Below, piece by piece: positions 32,867 to 41,859 of a stretch of DNA of 64,000 bases (positions are counted from its first letter, which is position 1; every line of letters begins with the position of its first letter). The position numbers and the translations under genes were made by a program. Location of the stretch: positions 1 to 64,000 of the forward strand of contig CAWJJG010000011.1 in NCBI GenBank assembly GCA_963843085.1, in the 5' to 3' direction. The DNA is from DASUPK01 sp963843085. Its GTDB lineage: Bacteria; Actinomycetota; Thermoleophilia; Solirubrobacterales; 70-9. Below the pieces are notes generated by a model, which saw only the letters and a list, made by a program, of their open reading frames with translations, was not told where the DNA came from and ran no database searches.

Positions 32867-34099
32867 ATGCCTCTGCTCCCCACCGGTGCGACCGTGGCGG
32901 CCGGCGTCGACGAGACCTCGGCGCTGGTCATGGTGATCGCGGCCGCCCTCGCCGCCCTGACCGTGCTCCTGCTGTCGCCGCGAGTGGCGATCCCGGTCGT
33001 CGTGCTGGAGCTGCTCCTCGGGATCCTGATCGGCCCCCAGGGCCTCGACATCGCACGGCTCGATCCGACCACCTCGCTCCTGGGCGATCTGGGCCTCGGC
33101 ATGCTCTTCTTCTTCGCCGGCTACGAGATCGACTTCGACCGGATCAAGGGCCGGCCTCTGGAGCTCGCCGCCGTCGGCTGGGCCATCTCCCTTGCCCTTG
33201 CCTACGGGGTCGGCGGTGCCCTGGCGGCCGCCGGCCTCATCGTGTCGTTCCTCTACACGGGCTCGGCGATGGCGACGACCGCGATCGGCACGCTGATCCC
33301 GATCCTGAGCGACGCGGGCGAGATGCGGACCAGCTTCGGCACGTATCTCCTCGGCGCCGGCGCGATCGGCGAGTTCGGGCCGATCCTCCTGGTCACGCTG
33401 ATTCTCTCCACCGACCACCCGATCCACGAAGCGGTCATCCTGATCCTGTTCATCATCCTCGCTGTTCTCACCGGTCTGGTCGCCGTCCGCTCCGCCTGGC
33501 GCGGGTGGCCCCTGGTCGAGAAGACCTTCGAGACGTCGAGCCAGCTGGCGGTGCGCCTGGCCGTGGTGCTGGTGTTCAGCCTCGTAGCTCTCGCCGCCCA
33601 GCTCGGCCTCGACCTGCTGCTCGGCGGTTTCGTCGCCGGAATGATCACCCGCATCGCGCTCCGCGGGCGTGAGGTGAGCGTCTTCGATTCCAAGCTGACC
33701 GCCGTGGGCTACGGCCTCCTGATCCCCTTCTTCTTCGTCACCAGCGGGATGTCGTTCGACCTCGACGCGCTCACCTCGAGTGCCACGGCGATGCTCAAGG
33801 TCCCGATGTTCGTCGGCCTCTTCCTGCTCGTCCGCGGCATTCCTGCGTTGCTGCTCTATCGAGCCGAGCTCGGCCTGCGGGATCGATGCGCCCTCGCCGT
33901 CTACTGCGCGACGGAGCTTCCTCTGGTCGTGGCGATCACCACGCTGGCGGTCGACGCCGGGCACATGAAAACCTCCACGGCCGCCGGGCTGGTCGGCGCC
34001 GCGATCATCTCGACCTTGATCTTCCCCCTGCTCGGGGGGCGGATCAGGCGCGGTGGGGAGCCGGCTTCAGGCCCGATCGAGGCGCCTGCCACCGCCTAG
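32867..34099 (+). CDS. CPA2-family cation/proton antiporter
   Basis: About 410 residues with eleven to twelve membrane helices and no regulatory domain. VVLELLLGILIGPQGL and GDLGLGMLFFFAGYEIDF are typical of the KefB/CPA2 group; the paired acidic site residues of that group are expected in helix 5/6 but I cannot place them with certainty. It begins 72 bases after the secreted hydrolase. Likely exchanges K+ or Na+ for protons at the membrane. Confidence 0.82.
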   Translation: MPLLPTGATVAAGVDETSALVMVIAAALAALTVLLLSPRVAIPVVVLELLLGILIGPQGLDIARLDPTTSLLGDLGLGMLFFFAGYEIDFDRIKGRPLELAAVGWAISLALAYGVGGALAAAGLIVSFLYTGSAMATTAIGTLIPILSDAGEMRTSFGTYLLGAGAIGEFGPILLVTLILSTDHPIHEAVILILFIILAVLTGLVAVRSAWRGWPLVEKTFETSSQLAVRLAVVLVFSLVALAAQLGLDLLLGGFVAGMITRIALRGREVSVFDSKLTAVGYGLLIPFFFVTSGMSFDLDALTSSATAMLKVPMFVGLFLLVRGIPALLLYRAELGLRDRCALAVYCATELPLVVAITTLAVDAGHMKTSTAAGLVGAAIISTLIFPLLGGRIRRGGEPASGPIEAPATA

Positions 34100-34158
34100 C
34101 GGCCACCAGGACGCTCTCCTCAGGAGCGAACGCCGTGGGCCGCAGCGACTTGTGGCGG

Positions 34159-34176
34159 GCGGCCGCTTGTGGCCGC
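34159..34176. terminator. hairpin between convergent genes
   Basis: GCGGCC, loop GCTTGT, GGCCGC: a perfect 6-bp GC stem midway between the antiporter and the convergent peptidase, probably a bidirectional stop. No T run. Confidence 0.4.
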
Positions 34177-34195
34177 GACCTGATGGCAAAGCCGT

Positions 34196-35251
34196 CTAGT
34201 CGACAACCATGAGCTCCTTGGGTAGCCCGCTCAGGTTGCGGTAGCCCTCGGCCGTGACCACGACCAGGTCCTCGATACGGACGCCGAAGCGGCCCGGCAC
34301 GTAGATGCCCGGCTCAACGGTGACGACGTTCCCCTCGAAGAGCTCGTCCTCGGAGGTGGTCGCGAGCCGTGGCCCCTCGTGAACCTCGAGGCCGACGCCA
34401 TGGCCGAGACCATGGCCGAAGCGATCCCCGTAGCCGCCCTCGGAGATCAGCTCACGCGCCACCGCATCGACCTCCTTCCCGGCGGCCGCCGGGCGGACGG
34501 CCTCGAGCGCGGCGAGCTGGGCTCGCAGGACCAGCTCGTAGACCTCGCGTGCGTCCCCGGGATCACCGGTGGCGAAGGTGCGCGTGCAGTCCGAGCAGTA
34601 GCCGTCGAGCTCGGAGCCCATGTCGAAGACGACCAGCTCCCCAGCGCCGATCTCGCGCTCGCTGGGCTCGGCATGCGGCAGCGCCCCGTTCTCGCCCGCC
34701 GCGATGATCGGCGGGAACGACGGCTCGGCTCCGAGCTCGCGGATTCGAGCCTCGACGGCTCGCGCGACGTCCCGCTCGGTGCGACCGGCCAGGCCGCGCT
34801 CGAGCGTCCACTCGTACACCTCGTCGCTGAGCTTCGCCGCCCCCGCGATCCGCTCCAGCTCATCGTCCTCCTTGACAGCCCGCAGCTGCTCGACCAGGTC
34901 CCCGGCCGGCACGAACTCCACCTCGTCCCCCGCCGCGGCCTCCAGGCGCGCCAGCTGGCGGACGCTGAGCTTGGCGTCCTCGAAGCCGACCCGTCCCTTC
35001 ATGCGGGCGACGATCTGCGGGACCAGCTCGCGCTCCGCCTCCGGCCGCTCCCACTCCTGTGCGACCTCGGTCTTCGCGCGCTCGGTGTAGCGAAAGTCCG
35101 TGAAGAAGATGAGCTCGTCGGCACCGACCAGGCAGGCGCCGTTGGTCCCGGTGAAGCCCGTCAGATAGCGGACGTTGGTGAGGTCCGAGACGAAGAGCTG
35201 GCCGAGCTCCTTCTCGGCCACCAGCCCGGAGAGCCGCTCTCCGCGCGTCAT
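34196..35251 (-). CDS. M24 Xaa-Pro aminopeptidase/dipeptidase
   Basis: About 351 residues, with a creatinase-like N-domain (1-120) and a pita-bread catalytic domain. Metal ligands are visible in ELVVFDMGSELDGYCSDCTRTF (two Asp), GHGLGHGVGLEVHE (His), VVTVEPGIY and VRIEDLVVV (Glu residues). Cleaves peptides with proline in position two, or X-Pro dipeptides. ATG 35251 overlaps the aroQ stop (ATGA). In many actinobacteria this gene follows the aro genes and precedes efp; efp is not here, since the gene converges on the antiporter. Confidence 0.9.
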   Translation of the reverse strand: MTRGERLSGLVAEKELGQLFVSDLTNVRYLTGFTGTNGACLVGADELIFFTDFRYTERAKTEVAQEWERPEAERELVPQIVARMKGRVGFEDAKLSVRQLARLEAAAGDEVEFVPAGDLVEQLRAVKEDDELERIAGAAKLSDEVYEWTLERGLAGRTERDVARAVEARIRELGAEPSFPPIIAAGENGALPHAEPSEREIGAGELVVFDMGSELDGYCSDCTRTFATGDPGDAREVYELVLRAQLAALEAVRPAAAGKEVDAVARELISEGGYGDRFGHGLGHGVGLEVHEGPRLATTSEDELFEGNVVTVEPGIYVPGRFGVRIEDLVVVTAEGYRNLSGLPKELMVVD

Positions 35252-35706
35252 ACGCCCAGCCGCTCGGCGATCAGCTCGAGCGCCTCGCGATACCCGTCCT
35301 GTCCCTTGCCGTAGATCTGGCCGATCATCAGGTCGAGGCCCTCGAAGACCGAGTGGTGGCGCCACTTCTCGCGCTTGGAGATGTCGGAGATGTGGACCTC
35401 GACCGTCGGGATCTGGGTCAGGTCGAGCGCGTCCCGGATCGCCCAGGAGTAGTGGGTCCACGCCCCGGCGTTGATCAGCGCCGCGTCGGCCCGCTCCGGC
35501 AGCCGGTGCAGGTGCTCGACGAACGCCCCCTCGGAGTTGCTCTGAAAGAAGGCGGCCTCCAGGTCGAGGTCACGGGCGAAGCGCTTGATCTGGGTCTCGA
35601 GCTCGGGCAGCGAGAAGTCGCCGTAGATGTCGTGATCGCGGCTGCCGAGCATGTCGAGATTGACGCCATGCATCACCTCTACGCGATTGCGAGTCACCGA
35701 GCTCAT
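35248..35706 (-). CDS. aroQ: 3-dehydroquinate dehydratase, type II
   Basis: About 152 residues. The family motifs are altered but catalytic residues remain: HGVNLDMLGSRDHDIYG (usual HGPNLNLLGxREPxxYG, with the catalytic Tyr kept), FFQSNSEGAFVEHLH, INAGAWTHYSWAIRDAL (usual NPGAxTHTS), and EVHISDISKREKWRHHS. It removes water from 3-dehydroquinate in the shikimate pathway. Both ends overlap neighbours by 4 bases (ATGA), so it is translated with aroKB and the peptidase. Substitutions of normally fixed positions suggest a divergent lineage-specific version. Confidence 0.88.
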   Translation of the reverse strand: MSSVTRNRVEVMHGVNLDMLGSRDHDIYGDFSLPELETQIKRFARDLDLEAAFFQSNSEGAFVEHLHRLPERADAALINAGAWTHYSWAIRDALDLTQIPTVEVHISDISKREKWRHHSVFEGLDLMIGQIYGKGQDGYREALELIAERLGV

Positions 35707-37283
35707 TTCAGCTCCTCCACCACGGCGCTGACCCTATCCGGCTCGACCCGCTCGCCCCAGCGGGGCTCGCCGGGCTCCGAGAGCAGCACGAACCCGAGGC
35801 CCTTGCGGCTCTGCTTCTTGTCCCGGCCCATGGCGTCGAGCATCTCGCCCGTGTCCACCGAGGGATCGAGCGAGACCGGCAGCCCGTGCGAGGCGAGCAG
35901 GTCCTCCACCTCGTCGCGCAGTGCGTCCGCCTCTGAGAGGCGAAGGGCCGCGAGCAACCCAAGTCCGACGGCCTCGCCGTGGCGATAGCGGCTGTAGCCC
36001 GTCACCGCCTCGATCGCGTGACCGACCGTGTGGCCGAGGTTGAGGACCATTCGGCGCCCGGAGTCGCGCTCGTCCGAGGCAACCACCTCGATCTTGGTCC
36101 TGGCGCAATCGAAGACCACGTCCTCGATCGCAGCCGGATCGAGGTCCCGCATGTCTCTCACCCGCGACCAGAGCGGGTCCCCCGCGATCAGCGCGGTCTT
36201 GATCACCTCGACGAAGCCGGCGGAGAGCTCCTCGGGCGGGAGCGTCGCGAGCGTCACCGGATCGGCCAGGACCGCCGTCGGCATGTGGTACGCCCCGACG
36301 TAGTTCTTGGCCTGCGGCAGGTCGACGCCGGTCTTGCCGCCGTAGGCGGAGTCGACCTGGGCGACCAAGGTCGTGGGCGCCTGCACGAGCGGTACGCCGC
36401 GCTGGTAGGTCGCGGCGCAGAACCCGGCGAGGTCACCCACCACACCGCCGCCGAAGGCGAGCACGCAGTCGTCTCGCTTGGCGCCGGCGGACGAGAGCTC
36501 CCCGAGGATCCGCTCGGCCTCGGCAATCGTCTTCGAGGTCTCCGCCCCCTGCACCCCGATGACCTCCTCGGTCCGGGGCAGCAGCGAGCGGTGGTGCCGC
36601 AGCGCCTCGTCATCGGCGACGCAGAAGGCTCGGGCCGGCAGGGCGTCCGGGAGCGCCTCGCGGGCGTCATCCAGCAGGCCGATCGCTCCCTCCCCGACGA
36701 TGGCGGGGTAGGAGCCGCTCTCGGACTCGGCCCAGATCATCCGCGCCCCGGGCGTGCCCTGCATCGCTGCCAGCCAGGGCGCGGCGGGCCCGGCCGCGTC
36801 CCGCGCGGCCGTCGGCAGGATGGCCCGGGCCAGCGATTCATAGAGCGGGCGCCGGGCGGCGAAGCGCTCGGCGAACGCCGCGCGATCGACGGCCAGCGGC
36901 CGGTCGGAGCCGGAGGACCGCTCCCAGGCGATCTCCTCGTCCACGTCGCACCAGACGGGCATGTGGTCGCCGAGGGCACGCCGTATCGCCTCGCTCTCGA
37001 TGGCGCCGCCGCCCAGAGCCACCACGGACGATGGGCCGCCGACCTGGGCCGAAAGAGCGTCGAGCACCGAGACCACCAGCCGCTCCTCGCGGCGCCGGAA
37101 CTCGGTCTCGCCCTCGCGCTGGAAGAACGTGGCGATCGGCTCGCCGAGCTCTCCCTCGAGCAGATCATCGGTGTCGGTCACCCCGAGCCCGAGCCGGTCG
37201 GCAACCTCCTGGGCCGCCTTCGTCTTCCCCGCGGCCATGAACCCGATGAAGACGATCCCGTGGTGGGCAGCTACCGCCGCCAT
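35703..37283 (-). CDS. aroKB: fused shikimate kinase / 3-dehydroquinate synthase (AroK-AroB)
   Basis: About 526 residues. Residues 1-170 are shikimate kinase: P-loop GFMAAGKT, DTDD and EFRRREE substrate site, ALGGGAI, and a lid Arg. Residues 180-526 are dehydroquinate synthase: GGGVVGDLAGFCAATYQRG, PTTLVAQVDSAYGGKTGVDLP, and metal-binding Glu/His residues in EVIKTALI, LNLGHTVGHAIE and HGEAVGLG. Such AroKB fusions are known in other bacteria. The gene joins steps 2 and 5 of the pathway in one chain, while aroC overlaps its start by 13 bases and aroQ its end by 4. Confidence 0.93.
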   Translation of the reverse strand: MAAVAAHHGIVFIGFMAAGKTKAAQEVADRLGLGVTDTDDLLEGELGEPIATFFQREGETEFRRREERLVVSVLDALSAQVGGPSSVVALGGGAIESEAIRRALGDHMPVWCDVDEEIAWERSSGSDRPLAVDRAAFAERFAARRPLYESLARAILPTAARDAAGPAAPWLAAMQGTPGARMIWAESESGSYPAIVGEGAIGLLDDAREALPDALPARAFCVADDEALRHHRSLLPRTEEVIGVQGAETSKTIAEAERILGELSSAGAKRDDCVLAFGGGVVGDLAGFCAATYQRGVPLVQAPTTLVAQVDSAYGGKTGVDLPQAKNYVGAYHMPTAVLADPVTLATLPPEELSAGFVEVIKTALIAGDPLWSRVRDMRDLDPAAIEDVVFDCARTKIEVVASDERDSGRRMVLNLGHTVGHAIEAVTGYSRYRHGEAVGLGLLAALRLSEADALRDEVEDLLASHGLPVSLDPSVDTGEMLDAMGRDKKQSRKGLGFVLLSEPGEPRWGERVEPDRVSAVVEELK

Positions 37284-38434
37284 CCGATCCGCTCCCGGTA
37301 CGCGGCGATTGCCGCGAGCACGTCGTCGATGTGGTCGCCCCCGAACTTCTCCCGGTAGGCGCCGGCGAGCACCAGAGCCACCATCGCCTCGGCGACCACG
37401 GCCGCGGCCGGGACCACGGTCGAGTCGGTCCGCTCCCTCATTGCCTGCGCCGGCTCCTTCGTCTCGGTGTCGACGGAGCGGAGCGGCTGCGTCATCGTCG
37501 AGATCGGCTTGATCGCGGCCTGGACGACCAGGGGCTCTCCGTTGGTCATCCCGCCCTCGAGCCCGCCGGCGCGGTTCGTCTCGCGGAACCAGCCGCGCTC
37601 ATCCGAGTGGAAGATCTCGTCGTGCGCCTCCGAGCCGGGCCTCCCGGCCACGTCCCAAGCCTCACCGAGCGACACGCCCTTCACCGATTGGATCGAGCAG
37701 ACGGCCTGCGCGAGCCGGCCGTCGAGCTTCTCGCTCCAGGAGACATGCGAGCCGATCCCGGGCACGAGGCCGAAGGCGCGGACCTCGAACTTGCCCCCGA
37801 GGGACTCGTTCTCCTTCCGCAGCCGGTCGATCTCGGCCACCATCGCCTCGGCCGCATCGGCGTACAGGCAGCGCACGGGCGAGTCGTCGACTCCGTCGAA
37901 GTCCTCCGGCGAGAGGTCGTCGCGCTCGGGAGCGCTCACCGACGCGATCTGGATCACGTGACTGAAGACGGTGACGCCCACGGCGGCCAGGAAGCCCTTG
38001 GCGATCGTCCCGGCGGCGACCCGCGCCGCCGTCTCGCGCGCGCTGGCCCGCTCCAGGACGTTGCGGACGTCGCTGAAGCCGTACTTCTGCAGCCCGGCCA
38101 GGTCCGCGTGGCCGGGCCGCGGCAGATGCGACTCCTCGACCTCGCCCTCGACGGGCCAGGAATTCATCCGCTCCTCCCAGTTCGGGTAGTCGCGGTTCGG
38201 AACCAGGACCGCGATCGGGCTGCCCAGGGTTCGGCCATGCCGCATTCCCGAGCGGATCTCGACCGTGTCGCTCTCGATCTTCATCCGGCCGCCTCGGCCA
38301 TGGCCGAGCTGGCGCCGCGCCATGTCGCGGTCGAGCACCTCACGGTCGAGCTCGAGCCCCGCGGGAAGGCCCTCGACGATCGCGACCAGGCCAGGCCCAT
38401 GGGACTCGCCGGCGGTTGTGAACCTCAAAGTCAC
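37271..38434 (-). CDS. aroC: chorismate synthase
   Basis: About 387 residues. Motifs of the family: FTTAGESHGPGL at the N-terminus, GHGRGGRMKIESD, RPGHADLAGLQKYGF, ASARETAARVAAGTIAKGFL and NRAGGLEGGMTNG, including the FMN-binding and catalytic His residues. The GTG start at 38434 opens right at VTLRFTTAGESHG; a longer frame upstream is a shadow over the prepilin peptidase region. Last step of the shikimate pathway. Overlaps aroKB by 13 bases. Confidence 0.95.
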   Translation of the reverse strand: MTLRFTTAGESHGPGLVAIVEGLPAGLELDREVLDRDMARRQLGHGRGGRMKIESDTVEIRSGMRHGRTLGSPIAVLVPNRDYPNWEERMNSWPVEGEVEESHLPRPGHADLAGLQKYGFSDVRNVLERASARETAARVAAGTIAKGFLAAVGVTVFSHVIQIASVSAPERDDLSPEDFDGVDDSPVRCLYADAAEAMVAEIDRLRKENESLGGKFEVRAFGLVPGIGSHVSWSEKLDGRLAQAVCSIQSVKGVSLGEAWDVAGRPGSEAHDEIFHSDERGWFRETNRAGGLEGGMTNGEPLVVQAAIKPISTMTQPLRSVDTETKEPAQAMRERTDSTVVPAAAVVAEAMVALVLAGAYREKFGGDHIDDVLAAIAAYRERIGWRR

Positions 38435-38472
38435 GCGGGGAGGGTAGATGGCGACGGTGCGCCGCCACGGTC

Positions 38473-38907
38473 TCAGGGTTGCGGCGCGATCGCCACGAGG
38501 GCGCCGAGTGCGAGACACGGTGCGAACGGGATCGTCCGGCTGCGCGCCGCCAGGCCGTGGCGGGCCAGCAGCAACAGCCCCGCGATCGATCCCGCCGCAA
38601 AGGCGACCAGCATCGCTTCGACGACCATCGCCCCGAGATAGAACCCGAGTACTCCGCCGAGCTTCACGTCCCCGAGGCCCATCCCCTGCGGGCGGATCAG
38701 CGCCGCGGCGAGCAGGAACCCGCCGGCCGCCAGACCGGAGAGCAAGCGCTCGGGCATCCCCGCGGGGTCCGAGGCGATGCAGACGGGCACGGCGAGCGCC
38801 AGGCTCGCCCCGAGAGCCGCGTCCGGGACGAGCCGCGTCCGCAGGTCGCTGACCGTGACGACGCCGAGCATCGTCACGAGGGACGCGTCGAGGACCGCGG
38901 CGGCCAT
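38473..38907 (-). CDS. A24-family prepilin peptidase (short form)
   Basis: About 144 residues with five hydrophobic segments. Two catalytic aspartates of the aspartyl prepilin peptidases are visible: SDLRTRLVPD near residue 20 and the GxGD motif GMGLGDVKLGGVLG near 75. It lacks the N-terminal methyltransferase domain, so it resembles TadV/CpaA. It would process type IV or Flp prepilins at the membrane; no pilus genes are in the window. In other actinobacteria such a gene also sits near aroC. Confidence 0.8.
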   Translation of the reverse strand: MAAAVLDASLVTMLGVVTVSDLRTRLVPDAALGASLALAVPVCIASDPAGMPERLLSGLAAGGFLLAAALIRPQGMGLGDVKLGGVLGFYLGAMVVEAMLVAFAAGSIAGLLLLARHGLAARSRTIPFAPCLALGALVAIAPQP

Positions 38908-38945
38908 ATCGTTGAGAGTCCCGTGGTCTCGAACCTCTCCCCCTG

Positions 38946-39485
38946 ATGGCGGCCCGCCGGCTGCTGATCGTGATGCTGGTCCTCCTTGGGCTCTCCACGC
39001 TCGCGGCCGCCCTCGTCCCCCAGCACGGCCTGCGCCAGGGCACCACCGGCGCCACGACGACCACCCAGCCCACCGAGAGCACGACCACCCCCGAACCGCC
39101 CGCCGGACGCTCCCTCACCGCCCCGATCGTCGTGGGCGGGAAGAAGGTCCCGGTCGTCGCAGGGCCCCTGTGCAAGGCGCGAAAGCCCAGGTGCGAGCCG
39201 CTTCATGTCGGGGATCAGCTCTCCCTCCAGGTCCTCTCCAAGCGCCAGGCCGAGCTCGAGATTCCGGCATTCGGCCTCATCGCCGTCGCCAGCTCCGATG
39301 CTCCCGCGTTCTTCCAGCTACTCCCCCGGGAGCCGGGAGCCATCGGGATCCTCTTCACCTCGACCCGGCAGGTGGCGGCGAGGGTGGAGGTGCTCTCTCC
39401 GAAGGCCGCCGCCAAGGCGATCCGCAAACCGGCCAAGGCGAAGAAGGCTAAGTCTCGAGCTCGCGGGGGATCAGGCTCAGGTTGA
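38946..39485 (+). CDS. secreted protein with Thr/Pro-rich linker, unknown function
   Basis: About 179 residues. A signal peptide (4-22), a low-complexity TTTTQPTESTTTPEPP linker, a small domain with two cysteines (GPLCKARKPRCEPL) that could form a disulfide, and a basic Ala/Lys tail (PKAAAKAIRKPAKAKKAKSRARGG). Not recognised. It is divergent from the prepilin peptidase gene (38 bases) and its 3' end overlaps the convergent protease gene by 38 bases. The tail lies in that overlap, so its composition may partly reflect the other strand. Confidence 0.6.
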   Translation: MAARRLLIVMLVLLGLSTLAAALVPQHGLRQGTTGATTTTQPTESTTTPEPPAGRSLTAPIVVGGKKVPVVAGPLCKARKPRCEPLHVGDQLSLQVLSKRQAELEIPAFGLIAVASSDAPAFFQLLPREPGAIGILFTSTRQVAARVEVLSPKAAAKAIRKPAKAKKAKSRARGGSGSG

Positions 39486-40341
39486 GCAGCGAGCCGTCCC
39501 GGACGACCCGCACCGTGACCTCGCGACCGATCCGCTCCGCCACCATCAGCCGCTGAAGATCCCCGACGTCGGCCATCACCTCGCCGTCGACCTCGACGAT
39601 CAGGTCTTCGGCGCGCAGACCCGCCCGCGCGGCCGGGCTGCCCGAGACCACCTCGACGACCTCGATCCCCTTCTCGCGCTCGAGCCGGGACGCGATCCTC
39701 GGCGGCAGCGGGCGCGAGCCGCCGACGATGCCGAGGTAGGCACGGCGCACGCGGCCCTCCTTCATCAGCGCGGAAATGATCCTCCGGGTCGCATCGTTGA
39801 TGGGAACGGCGAGCCCGAGCCCTATTCCCGCGACCGCGGTGTTCACGCCGACCACGCGGCTCAGGCCGTCGGCCAGCGCGCCACCGGAGTTCCCGGGGTT
39901 GAGCGCGGCGTCGGTCTGGATCACGTTCTCGACCAGGCGGCCCGCCGATCCGGATCGCGTCGGCAGGGACCGCCCCAGCGCCGAGACGACGCCGGCGGTG
40001 ACCGTTCCGGCCAGTCCCATCGGGCTGCCGATCGCAACCACCAGCTGCCCGACGCGCAGCTCGTCCGCGTCTCCGAGCTGCGCCGGCGCGAGATCCCGCG
40101 CGTCCGCGCGGACGACGGCCAGATCGGAAAGACCGTCGGCTCCGATGACCTCGCCGGCGAGCTCGCGTCCGTCGGAAAAGGAGGCGGCGACACCGTGGCC
40201 ACCCGCAACGACGTGGGCGGAGGTGAGCATGTAGCCATCGGAGGAGATCGCGACGCCGCTGCCCGCGCCCTCGGCCTGGCCGCGGCGGGTCCGTCGCGTG
40301 ACGGCGAGATGGGCGACGGAGGGAGTGAGGCGCTCGGCCAC
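39448..40341 (-). CDS. HtrA/DegP-like trypsin-type protease with PDZ domain (start uncertain)
   Basis: At least 297 residues. The catalytic triad is visible as TSAHVV (His), SDLAVV (Asp) and NPGNSGGAL (Ser). A PDZ domain (about 195-290) contains SPAARAGLRAEDLIVEVDG. Only GTG 40341 is a normal in-frame start, but the frame stays open to about 40482 and encodes a segment (RLPDADAFDAYSRTVSGVAERL) typical of the N-terminus of actinobacterial S1C proteases. The real start is therefore probably upstream, with an unusual codon, or the 5' end has been altered. No signal peptide is seen in the listed frame. Confidence 0.8.
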   Translation of the reverse strand: MAERLTPSVAHLAVTRRTRRGQAEGAGSGVAISSDGYMLTSAHVVAGGHGVAASFSDGRELAGEVIGADGLSDLAVVRADARDLAPAQLGDADELRVGQLVVAIGSPMGLAGTVTAGVVSALGRSLPTRSGSAGRLVENVIQTDAALNPGNSGGALADGLSRVVGVNTAVAGIGLGLAVPINDATRRIISALMKEGRVRRAYLGIVGGSRPLPPRIASRLEREKGIEVVEVVSGSPAARAGLRAEDLIVEVDGEVMADVGDLQRLMVAERIGREVTVRVVRDGSLLNLSLIPRELET

Positions 40342-40503
40342 TCCCGAGACCGTGCGCGAATAGGCGTCGAAGGCGTCCGCATCGGGCAGGCGCTCGCGGG
40401 AGGATGACTGGGCGCCGTTCGCGACTCCGTCGATCAGCTTCAGGCCGCCCGGGATAGCTTCAGCCGATGCACTAACGAAAAATTAGCAATGCGGGGTCCC
40501 CGG

Positions 40504-41010
40504 TCAGGGGCGATAACCGCGGACCCGTCCGGCCAATCCGAGTCCGGCGAGCAGCGGCCGCGTCACGAGGTCCCGCGCGACAGCCAGGCGGAAGACGTCT
40601 CGGTACTCCGTCAGGTAGACGCCGAAGGCAAGCGGGCCGGGCATCCCATTGCGCCCGACGCGACCCGACTGGATCAGCCGGTCGATCGAGCGAAACCACT
40701 CCTCGGTCCTGAGCGCCGGGCGGGTCTCCCATCGGGCGCGGGCGGGGACCTCTCCCCTGTTCCAGATCTGATGGTGCGATCCGCGCGGAATGTCCAGCAT
40801 CTGCCCGGGACCGAGGTCGAACTCCTCACCCCCGAGCTTGACCGTTAGCGCTCCGTCGAGGACCTCTAAGTGCTCGTCCTGGGACGGGTGGTAGTGCGGA
40901 GGGGGCGGCTTGCCCCCCGGCCCCCAGTCACCCTCCACCTCGAGCAGGTCGGCTGAGCTGCGCCGGACGGTCACGGTCTCGTGCGGGGTGAGCCTCAGCG
41001 TGTCGGCCAT
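40504..41010 (-). CDS. cupin-domain protein
   Basis: About 168 residues. The two cupin motifs are present: PPHYHPSQDEHLEVLDGALTV (His/His/Glu metal ligands) and PGQMLDIPRGSHHQIWNRG (third His). The C-terminal 60 residues form an additional helical part. Likely a metal-binding small-molecule enzyme or sensor; the substrate is unknown. Its ATG overlaps the aroE stop by one base (TGATG), so it is co-translated with the shikimate gene. Confidence 0.8.
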   Translation of the reverse strand: MADTLRLTPHETVTVRRSSADLLEVEGDWGPGGKPPPPHYHPSQDEHLEVLDGALTVKLGGEEFDLGPGQMLDIPRGSHHQIWNRGEVPARARWETRPALRTEEWFRSIDRLIQSGRVGRNGMPGPLAFGVYLTEYRDVFRLAVARDLVTRPLLAGLGLAGRVRGYRP

Positions 41011-41852
41011 CAGGCGCCCTCCTCTCCTCGCGCCGCCCTCCGCATCACGTCCAGCGGTGGCTCCTCACCGGTCCAGATCCGAAGGGAGTCGGCTCCCTGG
41101 CGCACCAGCACCTCGAGCCCGTCGACCGCCGCGGCGGAGCGGCGCCGCGCCTCCGCCGCCAGGCGGCTCTCCGCCCCCGCGTAGACGAGATCGACGATGA
41201 CGATGTCGGCGTCGAGGCGCTCGGGATCGATCGGCAGGTCTTCGAAGGGATCCTCGTCGCGCATCCCCACGGCGGTGCAGTTGACGATCAACCCGTAGCC
41301 GTTGGCCCGGGCCTGATCCCCGGTCACCGGGGCGAGCCTTCCTTCGGCGGCGGTGCCGCTTCCCGCGCCGGCCAGTTCGCGGACGAGCTCGTCCGCGCGC
41401 TCCGGAGTCCGGTTCCAGACCGACACCGCCACACCCAGTCCCGCGAGAGCCCACACCGCCGCGCGCGCCGATCCCCCGGCGCCGAGCACGAGAGCGGTGT
41501 TTCCTGCCACGCCATCCGGCAGAGCCGCGAGCAGGCCGCTGGCGTCCGTGTTCTCCGCCTTGATGCGACCGTCGGTGAAGCTCAGCGTGTTGGCGGCTCC
41601 GATCTGCTGGGCGGCGTCCGAGGCTTCGTCAGCCGCCGCGAGCGCCGCCTCCTTGTAGGGGATGGTGACGTTCACGCCGACGAAGCCCTCACCGGGCAGC
41701 GCACGAACCCGCTCCGCGAATTTGCCCGGCTCGATATCGATCGCCTCGTAGCTCCACTCGGCCGCCAGCCCCAGCGCCTCGAGAGCCGCCGTCTGCATCG
41801 CGGGCGAGCGAGAGTGCGAGACCGGGTGCCCGAGGACGGCGAGCCGGTTCAC
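41010..41852 (-). CDS. aroE: shikimate dehydrogenase
   Basis: About 280 residues. The N-domain has HPVSHSRSPAMQTAAL (shikimate-binding Ser residues) and VNVTIPYKEAALAAAD with the catalytic Lys; the NADP domain has LGAGGSARAAVWAL and WNRTPERADEL; NCTAVGM and a C-terminal GLEVLVRQGADSLRIWTG complete the family. Carries out the fourth pathway step. It follows mltG by 7 bases, a gene order seen widely in actinobacteria. Confidence 0.93.
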   Translation of the reverse strand: MNRLAVLGHPVSHSRSPAMQTAALEALGLAAEWSYEAIDIEPGKFAERVRALPGEGFVGVNVTIPYKEAALAAADEASDAAQQIGAANTLSFTDGRIKAENTDASGLLAALPDGVAGNTALVLGAGGSARAAVWALAGLGVAVSVWNRTPERADELVRELAGAGSGTAAEGRLAPVTGDQARANGYGLIVNCTAVGMRDEDPFEDLPIDPERLDADIVIVDLVYAGAESRLAAEARRRSAAAVDGLEVLVRQGADSLRIWTGEEPPLDVMRRAARGEEGA

Positions 41853-41859
41853 GAGGGGC

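Noticed and set aside
36000..37300. AroK-AroB fusion as a new discovery
   Set aside because: Fusions of these two enzymes have been seen in other bacteria, so it was listed as a feature only.
38946..39485. Basic tail of this secreted protein as another Lys/His-rich anchor
   Set aside because: The tail overlaps the convergent protease gene, so its composition may be forced by the other strand; it also lacks the His-rich pattern of the hydrolase tail.
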